Source of the DNA: a virus
Direction: 5' to 3' (one strand)
Length of the DNA stretch: 64,000 bases
Virus record (IMG/VR): IMGVR_UViG_3300017917_004093
Coordinates: 1-64,000 of that record
Part shown: positions 57,722 through 64,000 of the stretch, piece after piece
Layout of the letters: every line of letters begins with the position of its first letter
Numbering within the stretch: position 1 is the first letter of the stretch
The notes under the pieces: generated by a model
Databases searched by the model: none
Told to the model about the DNA's origin: nothing
What the model saw: the letters and a program-made list of their open reading frames with translations, nothing else
Program-made: the position numbers and the translations under genes

Positions 57722-58723
57722 TTATGTGGCAGAAATTGAAGTTCCCAGGGCCACACGCTTCCAAGAACCTGCACTATACACAGCAAGACAAGGGTTTCCG
57801 GTATCACCGTTGCTGACATAAATCAGTTGTCCAGCAGTAGGAGTTGGAAGTGCATTGGCCTGGATCACAGTGTATACAGGTAGCTGTAGACTGGATGAAA
57901 CATTTACATTGCTTAGGTAGGCGCCAGTGTTGGCAAACACAGCAATGTCGCTGGTTCCGTTCACAGATATTTGCACATTGCTGTTGGCACTGTTGATAGT
58001 GACAAAACTGTTGCCGTTGACAATGCCTGTCACGGTTGATGTACTGGCAATAAAACGTATCTGTATGATATCAGTTACAATGGGCGTGGTAGTAAAATTT
58101 ATCTGATTGCCGCTGACAGTGTAGTCTGTAGTAGGAGTCTGGTTTAGACCGTTGATTGTGACCAAGATAGCTTCGGCCACAGTGGTTTGATCCAGTGTAA
58201 ACGTGGATGTGCTACCATCAGGCACAATGGTTTGATTGCTGATCACACTCAAATCATTGGTAGCTGCTGCCCAGGTTGTACCGTCCCAAACTTCTAGACT
58301 GGTCAATGTGGTATTGAAGCGTACTGCTCCGAGATCTGGACTTCCTGGACGCTCTAGTGTGTTACCTACAGGAACATAAAATGCATCAGTGCCTACAATT
58401 CTGGTATACCCGTTGGCGTCAATCAGTATGTTGCCTGCAGCAGTGCTGGAAATTGTCATCACACCGTTGCTTTCAATATTGGCAGTGTTTAGTGTGTTTA
58501 TTGCATTTATGTTGCCGTTGGCTGTGACATCTGTGTTGGCCAAAACATTGCCGCCCACAGTGAGTGTAGCTGGTGCCACATTGGCATTTATGGCCACTTT
58601 GGTATTGGCAATATCCAAATACAGTGTGCTGTTGCTGCCGGAGGTGTCTTGAAAACTCAGGTTTATGCCGTCCCGCAAGAGGGTGCTTTGGAACATTTGA
58701 CCCGAAAGACGACTGATTGCCAT
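57722..58723 (-). CDS. Fibre protein with RP-G-RFN module
   Basis: A 333-aa protein. N-terminal LSGQMFQSTLLRDGINLSFQ, then a module VGNTLERPGSPDLGAVRFNT, EVWDGTTWAAATNDLSVIS, and FTLDQTTVAEAILVTINGLN; the same module recurs in the 1438-aa fibre and the 132-aa protein at 58756. The C-terminus ends VYSAGSWKRVALGT. Probably a tail fibre or an adaptor. Confidence 0.72.
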   Translation of the reverse strand: MAISRLSGQMFQSTLLRDGINLSFQDTSGSNSTLYLDIANTKVAINANVAPATLTVGGNVLANTDVTANGNINAINTLNTANIESNGVMTISSTAAGNILIDANGYTRIVGTDAFYVPVGNTLERPGSPDLGAVRFNTTLTSLEVWDGTTWAAATNDLSVISNQTIVPDGSTSTFTLDQTTVAEAILVTINGLNQTPTTDYTVSGNQINFTTTPIVTDIIQIRFIASTSTVTGIVNGNSFVTINSANSNVQISVNGTSDIAVFANTGAYLSNVNVSSSLQLPVYTVIQANALPTPTAGQLIYVSNGDTGNPCLAVYSAGSWKRVALGTSISAT

Positions 58724-58744
58724 GTTTTTTATCCCTGAACAGGA

Positions 58745-58752
58745 TATTTACC
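58745..58752 (-). promoter_or_regulatory. Late promoter-like motif with adjacent hairpin
   Basis: GGTAAATA (minus); predicted start about 58739. A short hairpin (ATCCTG/CAGGGAT, one wobble) includes the CAGGGA ribosome-binding site for the ATG at 58723. Confidence 0.45.
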
Positions 58753-58755
58753 TTG

Positions 58756-59154
58756 TTAGCTGCTGGAGTGAATCACGTTGATTGGCACACCATTGGGAGG
58801 AGCAGATGTAAATGTGATATCAAAACCGCCATCCACAGTGTAGTTGGTCACAGGAATCTGATACAGGCTGCCCACAAACACAATGATTTCTTCAGCATTG
58901 CTTTCGGCCAAGCTCATGGTAAACACAGTGCTGCTGCCATCACCTGTGAAGTTGTCCACAGTGTAGTTGATGCCGCCCGACACTGTTAGGCTTTGAAAAA
59001 TGCTGCCGTTGAAAAATTCAATTAGTCCTGTGTCGGTATTGTAACGTATCAAACCAAACACAGGTGCATCGGGCCTAGTGGCACTGCTGCCTGTAGGTAT
59101 GACCATACCGGTGCTGCCACTTTGAAACTTGCGATTTTTTAAAAAATATCCCAT
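58756..59154 (-). CDS. Short fibre protein with the same RP-G-RFN module
   Basis: A 132-aa protein with PTGSSATRPDAPVFGLIRYN, FFNGSIFQSLTVSGGINYTV and FTMSLAESNAEEIIVFVGSL, the module found in longer fibres, here nearly alone. The start overlaps the upstream stop. Possibly a short fibre or a donor of modules. Confidence 0.65.
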   Translation of the reverse strand: MGYFLKNRKFQSGSTGMVIPTGSSATRPDAPVFGLIRYNTDTGLIEFFNGSIFQSLTVSGGINYTVDNFTGDGSSTVFTMSLAESNAEEIIVFVGSLYQIPVTNYTVDGGFDITFTSAPPNGVPINVIHSSS

Positions 59155-59468
59155 TAGATTGATGTATAACTGACCACAGCAGCCACAGCATTATTGGCAC
59201 CGGCACTGACTTGAATAGTGTCGCTGTTGGCCAAAATTAGCTTTTCGTTGCCTGCGTAGAATTGGAATGTATCGCCTGTGGTAATCAACACATTGCTCAC
59301 AGACAAATTCAAATTGCCAGCACTGTCTCCACTGGGCACAATGAACACATTGGCAGTAACATTGGATGCACTGTAGTTGCACAAACTCAAATAAGTGACG
59401 GCGGTGTTACCAGAGCTGATGTATACGTTGGCTGTGGCAGTGGTAACGTTGGCTGTTGATAATGACAT
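59154..59468 (-). CDS. Small beta-rich structural protein
   Basis: A 104-aa protein with STANVTTATANVYISSGNTA, LSLCNYSASNVTANVFIVPS and FQFYAGNEKLILANSDTIQV. It looks like a single beta-sandwich and is similar in style to the 109-aa protein at 52380. Start at 59468 with AAGGA upstream. Confidence 0.55.
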   Translation of the reverse strand: MSLSTANVTTATANVYISSGNTAVTYLSLCNYSASNVTANVFIVPSGDSAGNLNLSVSNVLITTGDTFQFYAGNEKLILANSDTIQVSAGANNAVAAVVSYTSI

Positions 59469-59477
59469 ATATAATCC

Positions 59478-60104
59478 TTAAAGTATGATACTCAGTAGTT
59501 TGGCGCGATTGTAGGCTATCAGTTCATCGTCGATGGTAGAGGATACCAGATACAGTCCTGTTTCTGCTGCGCCGGGCTGTGCATTGTAAATTACCACAGA
59601 GTTGGCCACTGAACTGGGTGTTCCGCCTACGTTGCCCAAAACCTGTGGTCCTTTCAACGTCAAAATATTGGTAAGTTTATCAAATGTAAGATTGGCTGAT
59701 GCACCAAAAATGCCGCCATCGTTGAACTGAATTTGAGTGTTTGAGCCGCCCACAAAAGATCCACCGCCACCGGTGTTGATATTAGCGTAGGACGCAATGG
59801 GGGATCCATCGGAATTGACACTGGTGCTGATTTGCCACGCATTGGCAGTGACATCGAATCTCAAACCAGCATAGCTGCCTGTGCCCTTGGTGGCAACCAA
59901 TCCCATGTCAGTGACTGTGCCTGTGTTGTTGGCAGCCACAATGATAAATGCATCGTTGACTGCTAGATCAGCAACATAGGTTATGTTACCAGCAACATTC
60001 AAGTTGCCGTTGACGTTCATTGTGCCCGTCCATTTGGAATTGCCCGAGTCATAGGGACCCAGATTGACTGTGTAATCACCGCTGGTAGTTTTGAACGTTG
60101 ACAT
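59478..60104 (-). CDS. Fibre-associated protein
   Basis: A 208-aa protein with MSTFKTTSGDYTVNLGPYDS, LNVAGNITYVADLAVNDAFI, and GSNTQIQFNDGGIFGASANL. The last block is almost the same as FVQFNDGGTFGGNGQFVY in fibre 1, so a module is shared. GCTAAATA serves as late promoter with an AAGGA ribosome-binding site. Confidence 0.65.
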   Translation of the reverse strand: MSTFKTTSGDYTVNLGPYDSGNSKWTGTMNVNGNLNVAGNITYVADLAVNDAFIIVAANNTGTVTDMGLVATKGTGSYAGLRFDVTANAWQISTSVNSDGSPIASYANINTGGGGSFVGGSNTQIQFNDGGIFGASANLTFDKLTNILTLKGPQVLGNVGGTPSSVANSVVIYNAQPGAAETGLYLVSSTIDDELIAYNRAKLLSIIL

Positions 60105-60692
60105 TTAGAAATCCTTCTGCTTATTTAGCCGGTCTATGAATTGGTCCAAACTCAAGCTTTTGATGTTTTTTATCTTGTCAAATTCGGGTATGCGAGCAGT
60201 GGTGCTGCCTACTACTCTATAAAAAGTCACAGTGTCAAAATCCTTACACATGGTCAAAATCTGTTTGACCCAATTTCCAGTGTAAGTAGGACTGGAATTG
60301 GCAGCTTTGTAAAATTCAGTGTCTGCATAAAGATTGTTAAAAGTTTTGTTTTCGCTGGGCCCCATGTCAAACCCGACCATGTAGATTCTGCGATGCCCGT
60401 CTAGGGCTGCTAGCCCAACTGCGATGGGCCCAGAACTGAAACCAAAATACTGTTGAGGCACAGCATATGCGCCTTGACCAGGTGTGGGTCTCCGTGTGTA
60501 AAATTTGTTTTGTAGCGGATAACCAGTGCTTTCAATGTGCAGAGCTATGGGGCGGTCTGTGGCCACCAACACATCGGGAGTAAAATCCCGGTACAATGCA
60601 TTGCAACCATAGATGGGCCCGTGCATTTGTATGTCGTTCAGCGGTAATCCACGACGACTGGTTCCATTTCCCAATACAAATGCTGCGGCCAT
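60105..60692 (-). CDS. MptE-like/DUF115-type protein
   Basis: A 195-aa protein. AFVLGNGTSRRGLPLNDIQM, YGCNALYRDFTPDVLVATD and AVGLAALDGHRRIYMVGFDM are a Rossmann-like pattern as in the MptE-like DUF115 family (nucleotide or pyrophosphate transfer). It is the stronger of two such proteins in this locus. Its ATG is directly after a terminator-type hairpin whose 3' arm carries its GAGGA ribosome-binding site. Confidence 0.6.
   Translation of the reverse strand: MAAAFVLGNGTSRRGLPLNDIQMHGPIYGCNALYRDFTPDVLVATDRPIALHIESTGYPLQNKFYTRRPTPGQGAYAVPQQYFGFSSGPIAVGLAALDGHRRIYMVGFDMGPSENKTFNNLYADTEFYKAANSSPTYTGNWVKQILTMCKDFDTVTFYRVVGSTTARIPEFDKIKNIKSLSLDQFIDRLNKQKDF
60122..60129 (-). promoter_or_regulatory. 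T4-type late promoter
   Basis: GCTAAATA (minus); predicted start about 60116, 12-nt leader with AAGGA before ATG 60104. It lies inside the end of the upstream gene. Confidence 0.5.
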
Positions 60693-60694
60693 AA

Positions 60695-60727
60695 AAAATC
60701 CTCACAGTATATAGCTGTGAGGATTTT
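60695..60727 (-). terminator. Terminator-type hairpin that also holds a ribosome-binding site
   Basis: Perfect 13-bp stem AAAATCCTCACAG/CTGTGAGGATTTT, 7-nt loop and T-run on the minus strand. It ends the gene at 60742 and immediately precedes the ATG at 60692, with GAGGA in the 3' arm. Confidence 0.85.
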
Positions 60728-60741
60728 GATAGTGGACCAAA

Positions 60742-61551
60742 TTAAGAAGTATACTTCTCCACTTGAGCCAATTCAATGTCGCCAGTGGTGTTGGCAAATG
60801 TGGCTGCTTCGGCACCGGACTTGGCTGCTTGTGCAGCAGCATCATCAGTGAAGAAGTTGGCAACATATTGATCTTCGCCGCTGTAAACCACTTGACCCAC
60901 GTTGTTGTTGCCTGAGTAAGAAGTCAAACTTGTTCCAGCTGCATTTTGGAAATTGCTCCAGTTCAACAAGAACTTGTTGGTCAGCTTGGAAACAGCAACT
61001 TCTGTGGAATCACCACCCAGTGCATAGCTGATACTCATGAGTCCAGCACCTGGTGTCAAATCGCTGGTCAACACGCACACACCAACTTCTTGAGCTGTGC
61101 CTGTGGTTCCGCCTGCACTGACCGCAGTGGGAGTAAAGATTGTGCCTACTACTGCACCTGCTGGTGCACCCATGGCTTGCCAGTTGGTATCGCCTAGTAC
61201 TGTGATTCTCAGTGCAACACCCACAACTGCGTTGGAAGGATCAATGCTGGCAGTGGTTGCAACCAAATATTTGTGGCTGCCTTTTTGGCGCAGGATCACA
61301 CCAGGAGTTTGACCTGAATAGCTGTTGGTGATGTTGACTTCAACTTTGACCACAGGATAAGTTGCGCTGACATCAGTGCCGCGTGTGCCACCAACTACAC
61401 CATAGAAATTAGATGTGGTCAATGAATTATAGTAAGCAGGATTAGTCAAGCTGCCAAAGTTAGGATAACCTTGATCGATTGGCACTGCTGCACCGGGTGC
61501 GCCTTGGCCAGAGTTAGTGGAATATTTTTGAATTTTGAGAGGACGTCCCAT
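60742..61551 (-). CDS. Virion structural protein (MGRPLKI type)
   Basis: A 269-aa protein. It begins MGRPLKIQKYSTNSGQGAPG, an N-terminus I associate with conserved structural proteins of environmental T4-like phages. VKVEVNITNSYSGQTPGVIL and RQKGSHKYLVATTAS are beta-rich, and the end (DDAAAQAAKSGAEAATFANT) is helical. Probably a head or fibre component expressed highly: it has a long late leader and a strong AAGGAG site. Confidence 0.65.
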   Translation of the reverse strand: MGRPLKIQKYSTNSGQGAPGAAVPIDQGYPNFGSLTNPAYYNSLTTSNFYGVVGGTRGTDVSATYPVVKVEVNITNSYSGQTPGVILRQKGSHKYLVATTASIDPSNAVVGVALRITVLGDTNWQAMGAPAGAVVGTIFTPTAVSAGGTTGTAQEVGVCVLTSDLTPGAGLMSISYALGGDSTEVAVSKLTNKFLLNWSNFQNAAGTSLTSYSGNNNVGQVVYSGEDQYVANFFTDDAAAQAAKSGAEAATFANTTGDIELAQVEKYTS

Positions 61552-61637
61552 TTGTTTTCTCCTTAAAGAAGTCCAATGTGGGTTCTAGCCACTACGCGGT
61601 GGTATCCGCATAAAACGCAGGATTGCGTTGTTAATTT
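61552..61637 (-). promoter_or_regulatory. Structured leader of the MGRPLKI-type protein
   Basis: About 80 nt of leader with small hairpins (AACGCA/TGCGTT; CCAC/GTGG) ahead of AAGGAG and the ATG at 61551. It could stabilise an abundant late mRNA. Confidence 0.4.
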
Positions 61638-61645
61638 TATTTATG
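61638..61645 (-). promoter_or_regulatory. T4-type late promoter
   Basis: CATAAATA (minus); predicted start about 61632. It is back-to-back with the plus-strand motif at 61658. Confidence 0.65.
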
Positions 61646-61657
61646 GCACAGGTTCAA

Positions 61658-61665
61658 TTTAAATA
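61658..61665 (+). promoter_or_regulatory. Late promoter-like motif
   Basis: TTTAAATA (7 of 8 positions), four bases before the ATG at 61670. Confidence 0.35.
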
Positions 61666-61669
61666 ACCC

Positions 61670-62821
61670 ATGAATTATCAACAACTGATCGACACAGGCA
61701 TACATCACAGAGAGCTTACCGAACCTGAACAAGCTCTGGCCTGTTTTGGTCAGGCTTTTATACTGGTGCCTGATTCAGCAGCAGCTTTCAACAATTATGG
61801 AAATACTCTGAGAGAGATGGGATTCCCTCAACGAGCTATTCCTTTTTTGCAGCATGCCTGCATACTTGATCCCAACATGGACACAGCGCACTTCAATCTA
61901 GCAGTGGCCACACTCATGACCGGCGACTTGCAAACTGGTATGAAACTATATGAATCACGATGGAATTTTGAACATCTCAAAGGCATGCTACCTCAATTCT
62001 CACAACCACAATGGCGTGGACAAGACTTACAGAACCGCACTATTTTGATATTTGGTGAACAAGGTCATGGAGATGTCATACAGTTTGTGAGATTTTTAGC
62101 TGACTTACAAAAACTCAAACCCAAACGCATATTGTTTCAAGGATTGCCAAACATCAGCAGCTTGTTGCAAAATAGTTTTCCAGGAGTGGACATATTAGAT
62201 CCTTCGCAGCCACTGCCAGATTTTGACTACTGGTGCATGGCCATGAGCTTGCCCATTGGATTGAATTTGACTTATGACACTTTAAATGCACCACCCTGTT
62301 ATTTGCAAGCTCCACCCAGCACAGTAAATCTTTGGCGATCGAGATTGGCACCAAAAACACAGCCCCGTGTTGGCGTGTGTTGGAGTGGGCGCAAAGATAC
62401 CTGGTTGAACCGTCACAAGGCTGTGCCATTTCAGCATGTGGTTGAACTTATCCGCAACAATCCTCAGCTGCATTGGATTAATCTACAGGCTGATGCCACC
62501 CAAGAAGAAAATCAAGTTCTCACTAAATTGGGAGTGTCGCAATATCCCGGAACCATACAATGCTGGGCCGATACTGCAGGACTCATACAAAACTTGGACC
62601 TGGTCATAGGAATGGACACTGCCGTCAGCCATTTGGCCGGGGCGTTGGGCATACCTGTTTGGATCATGCTGAATCAATACGCACTGGATTGGCGCTGGTT
62701 GTTGGATCGAAACGACAGTCCATGGTATCCTAGTGCCAAACTGTTTAGGCAACCCCGACGCGGGGATTGGGCAAGTGTAATACAACAAATTTGCCATTAT
62801 CTAAGACAATCCAAACTTTGA
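61670..62821 (+). CDS. TPR-containing glycosyltransferase-like protein
   Basis: A 383-aa protein. Residues 1-100 form about three tetratricopeptide repeats (ALACFGQAFILVPDSAAAFN; AIPFLQHACILDPNMDTAHF). The remainder resembles GT41/GT9-like transferases: FGEQGHGDVIQFVRFLADL, GVCWSGRKDTW, and LVIGMDTAVSHLAGALGIPV followed by W. This architecture (TPR plus GT-B) is that of O-GlcNAc-transferase-like proteins that modify proteins, here possibly fibre or capsid proteins. Isolated on the plus strand next to structural genes. Confidence 0.82.
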   Translation: MNYQQLIDTGIHHRELTEPEQALACFGQAFILVPDSAAAFNNYGNTLREMGFPQRAIPFLQHACILDPNMDTAHFNLAVATLMTGDLQTGMKLYESRWNFEHLKGMLPQFSQPQWRGQDLQNRTILIFGEQGHGDVIQFVRFLADLQKLKPKRILFQGLPNISSLLQNSFPGVDILDPSQPLPDFDYWCMAMSLPIGLNLTYDTLNAPPCYLQAPPSTVNLWRSRLAPKTQPRVGVCWSGRKDTWLNRHKAVPFQHVVELIRNNPQLHWINLQADATQEENQVLTKLGVSQYPGTIQCWADTAGLIQNLDLVIGMDTAVSHLAGALGIPVWIMLNQYALDWRWLLDRNDSPWYPSAKLFRQPRRGDWASVIQQICHYLRQSKL

Positions 62822-62831
62822 GCTGTATAAT
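62803..62831 (+). promoter_or_regulatory. sigma70-type promoter for the DUF2452 gene
   Basis: -35 AAGACA (62803-62808, 4 of 6), 17-bp spacer, -10 TATAAT (62826-62831) inside the end of the glycosyltransferase gene. Confidence 0.55.
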
Positions 62832-62859
62832 CAGTACTGCACCATCAAGCACTGATTAT
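62827..62859. repeat. 9-bp inverted repeat over the -10 box
   Basis: ATAATCAGT (62827-62835) and ACTGATTAT (62851-62859), perfect, 15-bp centre. It overlaps the -10 and the expected start, so it could be an operator or a 5' hairpin. Confidence 0.5.
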
Positions 62860-62860
62860 T

Positions 62861-63286
62861 TTGGACCTCACTAAAGAAGACGCCGACAAACGAAGCAGCC
62901 TACCATATCCCATGGAGCTGGGTAGCCCTGCATTTGCACCAGTAAACGTCAAGGAACAAAAAGACATTATCTTAAACACCAGCAAGCTTCATGCTCAAGA
63001 AGAATACAATCGTATCATGGAGCAGGTTGAGGTGTTGAAAAAGCAAGCCGACTCGCTGATGAATCGCATGGCGGTGAGTGATGTCATGCACAAATGCGTT
63101 TACGGATTTAGACCAGTGCATGGGCAAACCTACTATGTTTATCACAACGATCTCAAGGATGTGAATTGGTTGACTCGCACTCATCCCAAAAAGTGGGCCG
63201 CTGGGCCCGGTGAAAACAATCAATATGTGATGGCAGTCAAACTGCTGGGCGATAGTTCTTGGCAAGAAGTTGCGCTAGAAGACTAA
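62861..63286 (+). CDS. DUF2452 protein
   Basis: A 141-aa protein. PYPMELGSPAFAPVNVKEQK, a coiled-coil EEYNRIMEQVEVLKKQADSL, then FRPVHGQTYYVYHNDLKDVN and a W-x-E-V end are the DUF2452 pattern. The start is uncertain: TTG 62861 fits the usual N-terminus, while the first ATG is 17 codons later. Function unknown. The promoter suggests early or middle expression. Confidence 0.7.
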   Translation: MDLTKEDADKRSSLPYPMELGSPAFAPVNVKEQKDIILNTSKLHAQEEYNRIMEQVEVLKKQADSLMNRMAVSDVMHKCVYGFRPVHGQTYYVYHNDLKDVNWLTRTHPKKWAAGPGENNQYVMAVKLLGDSSWQEVALED

Positions 63287-63296
63287 GATAGCCCAC

Positions 63297-63304
63297 TATA
63301 AATA
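63297..63304 (+). promoter_or_regulatory. Orphan T4-type late promoter (exact consensus)
   Basis: TATAAATA, plus strand, with no plus-strand gene downstream before the stem-loop at 63359. Confidence 0.5.
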
Positions 63305-63309
63305 ATCAT

Positions 63310-63412
63310 ATATTACCGCTGACAAAATGTAATATAGGTCGTAAAATTATTATTATTGAGCTTGTGCTACTCCCTGTTTGACCGCCTTGGATGCACAAGC
63401 TTTTAATTTTTC
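63310..63412 (+). ncRNA. Candidate small RNA or transcribed terminator region
   Basis: From the predicted start of the orphan late promoter to a T-rich end after a 9-bp stem (AGCTTGTGC at 63359-63367, GCACAAGCT at 63393-63401) with a 25-nt loop. No reading frame of note. It may simply be the terminator of the DUF2452 gene. The 144-bp gap between the convergent genes contains nothing else that I can see. Confidence 0.3.
63359..63412 (+). terminator. Stem-loop with T-tract
   Basis: 9-bp stem and 25-nt loop followed by TTTTAATTTTT on the plus strand; a plausible terminator for the DUF2452 gene or the orphan late transcript. Confidence 0.5.
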
Positions 63413-63430
63413 TTATTTCAAACTTCAGCT

Positions 63431-63727
63431 TTATGTCAATCTTACAAAAACCTGCCCAGTGGGTTGGTAATAGGATTGACCAACAAATACACCAGCTGCG
63501 GCAGCAGCACTGTCGTCAACATAGGGTCCAGGTATGGTTGAAATAGTGGTAAGTTGTCCCACATTGTTGCCAATGTACAGTGCGGGTGGATCAACCTCAA
63601 GGTTTACTACCAGCTCACCGGGTCTAGCGTTGCCGTTGTAGTTGACCAAAGTTACTTGAGCATTGTCTTTCATTACAGCACGTGATATGCCAGTGATGCT
63701 GTCGTAAGGTGGTGGTGTGTTGTCCAT
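63431..63727 (-). CDS. Small structural protein downstream of gp23
   Basis: A 98-aa protein starting MDNTPPPYDSITGISRAVMK, with VVNLEVDPPALYIGNNVGQL and FVGQSYYQPTGQVFVRLT. The ALYIGN...GQL and VRLT elements occur in small fibre or head-decoration proteins. An AATAAATA motif lies 7 bp before the ATG. Likely a late virion protein. Confidence 0.6.
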   Translation of the reverse strand: MDNTPPPYDSITGISRAVMKDNAQVTLVNYNGNARPGELVVNLEVDPPALYIGNNVGQLTTISTIPGPYVDDSAAAAAGVFVGQSYYQPTGQVFVRLT

Positions 63728-63734
63728 AGCAGAA

Positions 63735-63742
63735 TATTTATT
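63735..63742 (-). promoter_or_regulatory. T4-type late promoter abutting the start codon
   Basis: AATAAATA (minus), 7 bp before ATG 63727; predicted leader 2 nt. Confidence 0.55.
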
Positions 63743-63752
63743 TGGTCAAAGG

Positions 63753-63774
63753 AAAAGGCCCCGAAGGGCCTTTT
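63753..63774 (-). terminator. Intrinsic terminator after gp23, UUCG loop
   Basis: Perfect 9-bp stem AAAAGGCCC/GGGCCTTTT with a TTCG loop on the minus strand, 25 bp after the gp23 stop. Confidence 0.9.
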
Positions 63775-63798
63775 TGGTTTTGCAATCCAGCTGTTTGA

Positions 63799-64000
63799 TT
63801 AGCTGAAAGACAAGTTCTGAACAGCAATCTCACCCAGGTAGTCAGCTGCGTTACCGAAGCTGCTTGCTGTGTTGGTAAGCTCAATGTAACCATAACGGGT
63901 CATGAAGCTCACAACTGGTTCGAATGTTGTTGGATCTAGAACAACACCAGAGCTCATTAGAGGAATGTATGGGCAGTAGAATGCTGCGGCATCAGCCTCG
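63799..64000 (-). CDS. 23: Major capsid protein gp23, C-terminal part
   Basis: The last 66 residues of a gene entering from the right edge. Translation reads EADAAAFYCPYIPLMSSGVV, then FEPVVSFMTRYGYIELTNTA and ends LGEIAVQNLSFS. FY-x-PY-x-P followed by F-x-TRYG matches the end of T4 gp23. gp23 forms the hexamers of the head. gp20-gp22 are expected further right, outside the window. Confidence 0.9.
   Translation of the reverse strand, partial: EADAAAFYCPYIPLMSSGVVLDPTTFEPVVSFMTRYGYIELTNTASSFGNAADYLGEIAVQNLSFS

Noticed and set aside
63359-63401. tRNA-like or riboswitch structure in the gap before the 98-aa gene
   Set aside because: Only a simple stem with a 25-nt loop; no conserved T- or anticodon-arm features and no known riboswitch signature.
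1-64000. tRNA genes
   Set aside because: No convincing cloverleaf with a T-loop GGTTCRA and matching acceptor arms was found by eye. A dedicated search could still find one.

Overview
The window looks like part of the genome of a large tailed phage with T4-type (myovirus) architecture. Recognisable T4 homologues include UvsW, UvsX, gp32, both terminase subunits (gp16, gp17), tail sheath gp18, tail tube gp19, neck and tail-completion proteins gp13, gp14 and gp15, head-completion protein gp4, dNMP kinase gp1 and a DexA-like exonuclease. The C-terminus of the major capsid protein gp23 lies at the right edge. Genes are dense, often overlap by an ATGA or TAATG, and most are read from the minus strand. 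The mixture resembles marine or freshwater environmental T4-like phages. Nothing here fixes the host: no photosynthesis or other diagnostic host gene is present.

Layout. Positions 1-6100 hold small conserved hypotheticals, UvsW, a lone P-loop ATPase and small membrane proteins. Positions 6175-20100 form a glycan and surface-chemistry region: five glycosyltransferase-like proteins with acidic metal-binding motifs, three capsule-synthesis-like proteins, a nucleotidyltransferase-cupin fusion, two methyltransferases and an SGNH hydrolase. The recombination block (UvsX, a UvsY-like protein, gp32) sits inside it. Positions 20103-32040 run from gp17 back to gp16 and carry a cluster of proteins whose first 10 residues resemble the T4 capsid-targeting sequence. 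This cluster also contains a class-I glutamine amidotransferase and an Ntn-type hydrolase. Positions 32056-45478 hold head, neck and tail genes, including an unusually long sheath (1112 aa) and gp14/gp15 with C-terminal extensions. Positions 45459-61551 are a tail-fibre and adhesin super-locus with a six-LamG-domain protein of 1586 aa and a 1438-aa repetitive fibre. The right end holds a TPR glycosyltransferase, a DUF2452 protein and the end of gp23.

Regulation is unusually readable. Host-type promoters (-35/17 bp/-10) lie exactly 6 bp before the ATG of four genes, which predicts leaderless mRNAs. T4-type late promoters (variants of TATAAATA) precede most structural genes, several placed so that the predicted start is 0-3 nt from the ATG. 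At gp13 and at two or three fibre genes a hairpin covers or adjoins the ribosome-binding site, and the late start point lies inside the hairpin. This is the arrangement known for T4 lysozyme: read-through transcripts fold the site away and late transcripts expose it. Intrinsic terminators, two with UUCG loops, separate the transcription units.

All functional calls rest on reading motifs by eye. No database search was possible, so family assignments without an explicit catalytic motif are tentative.
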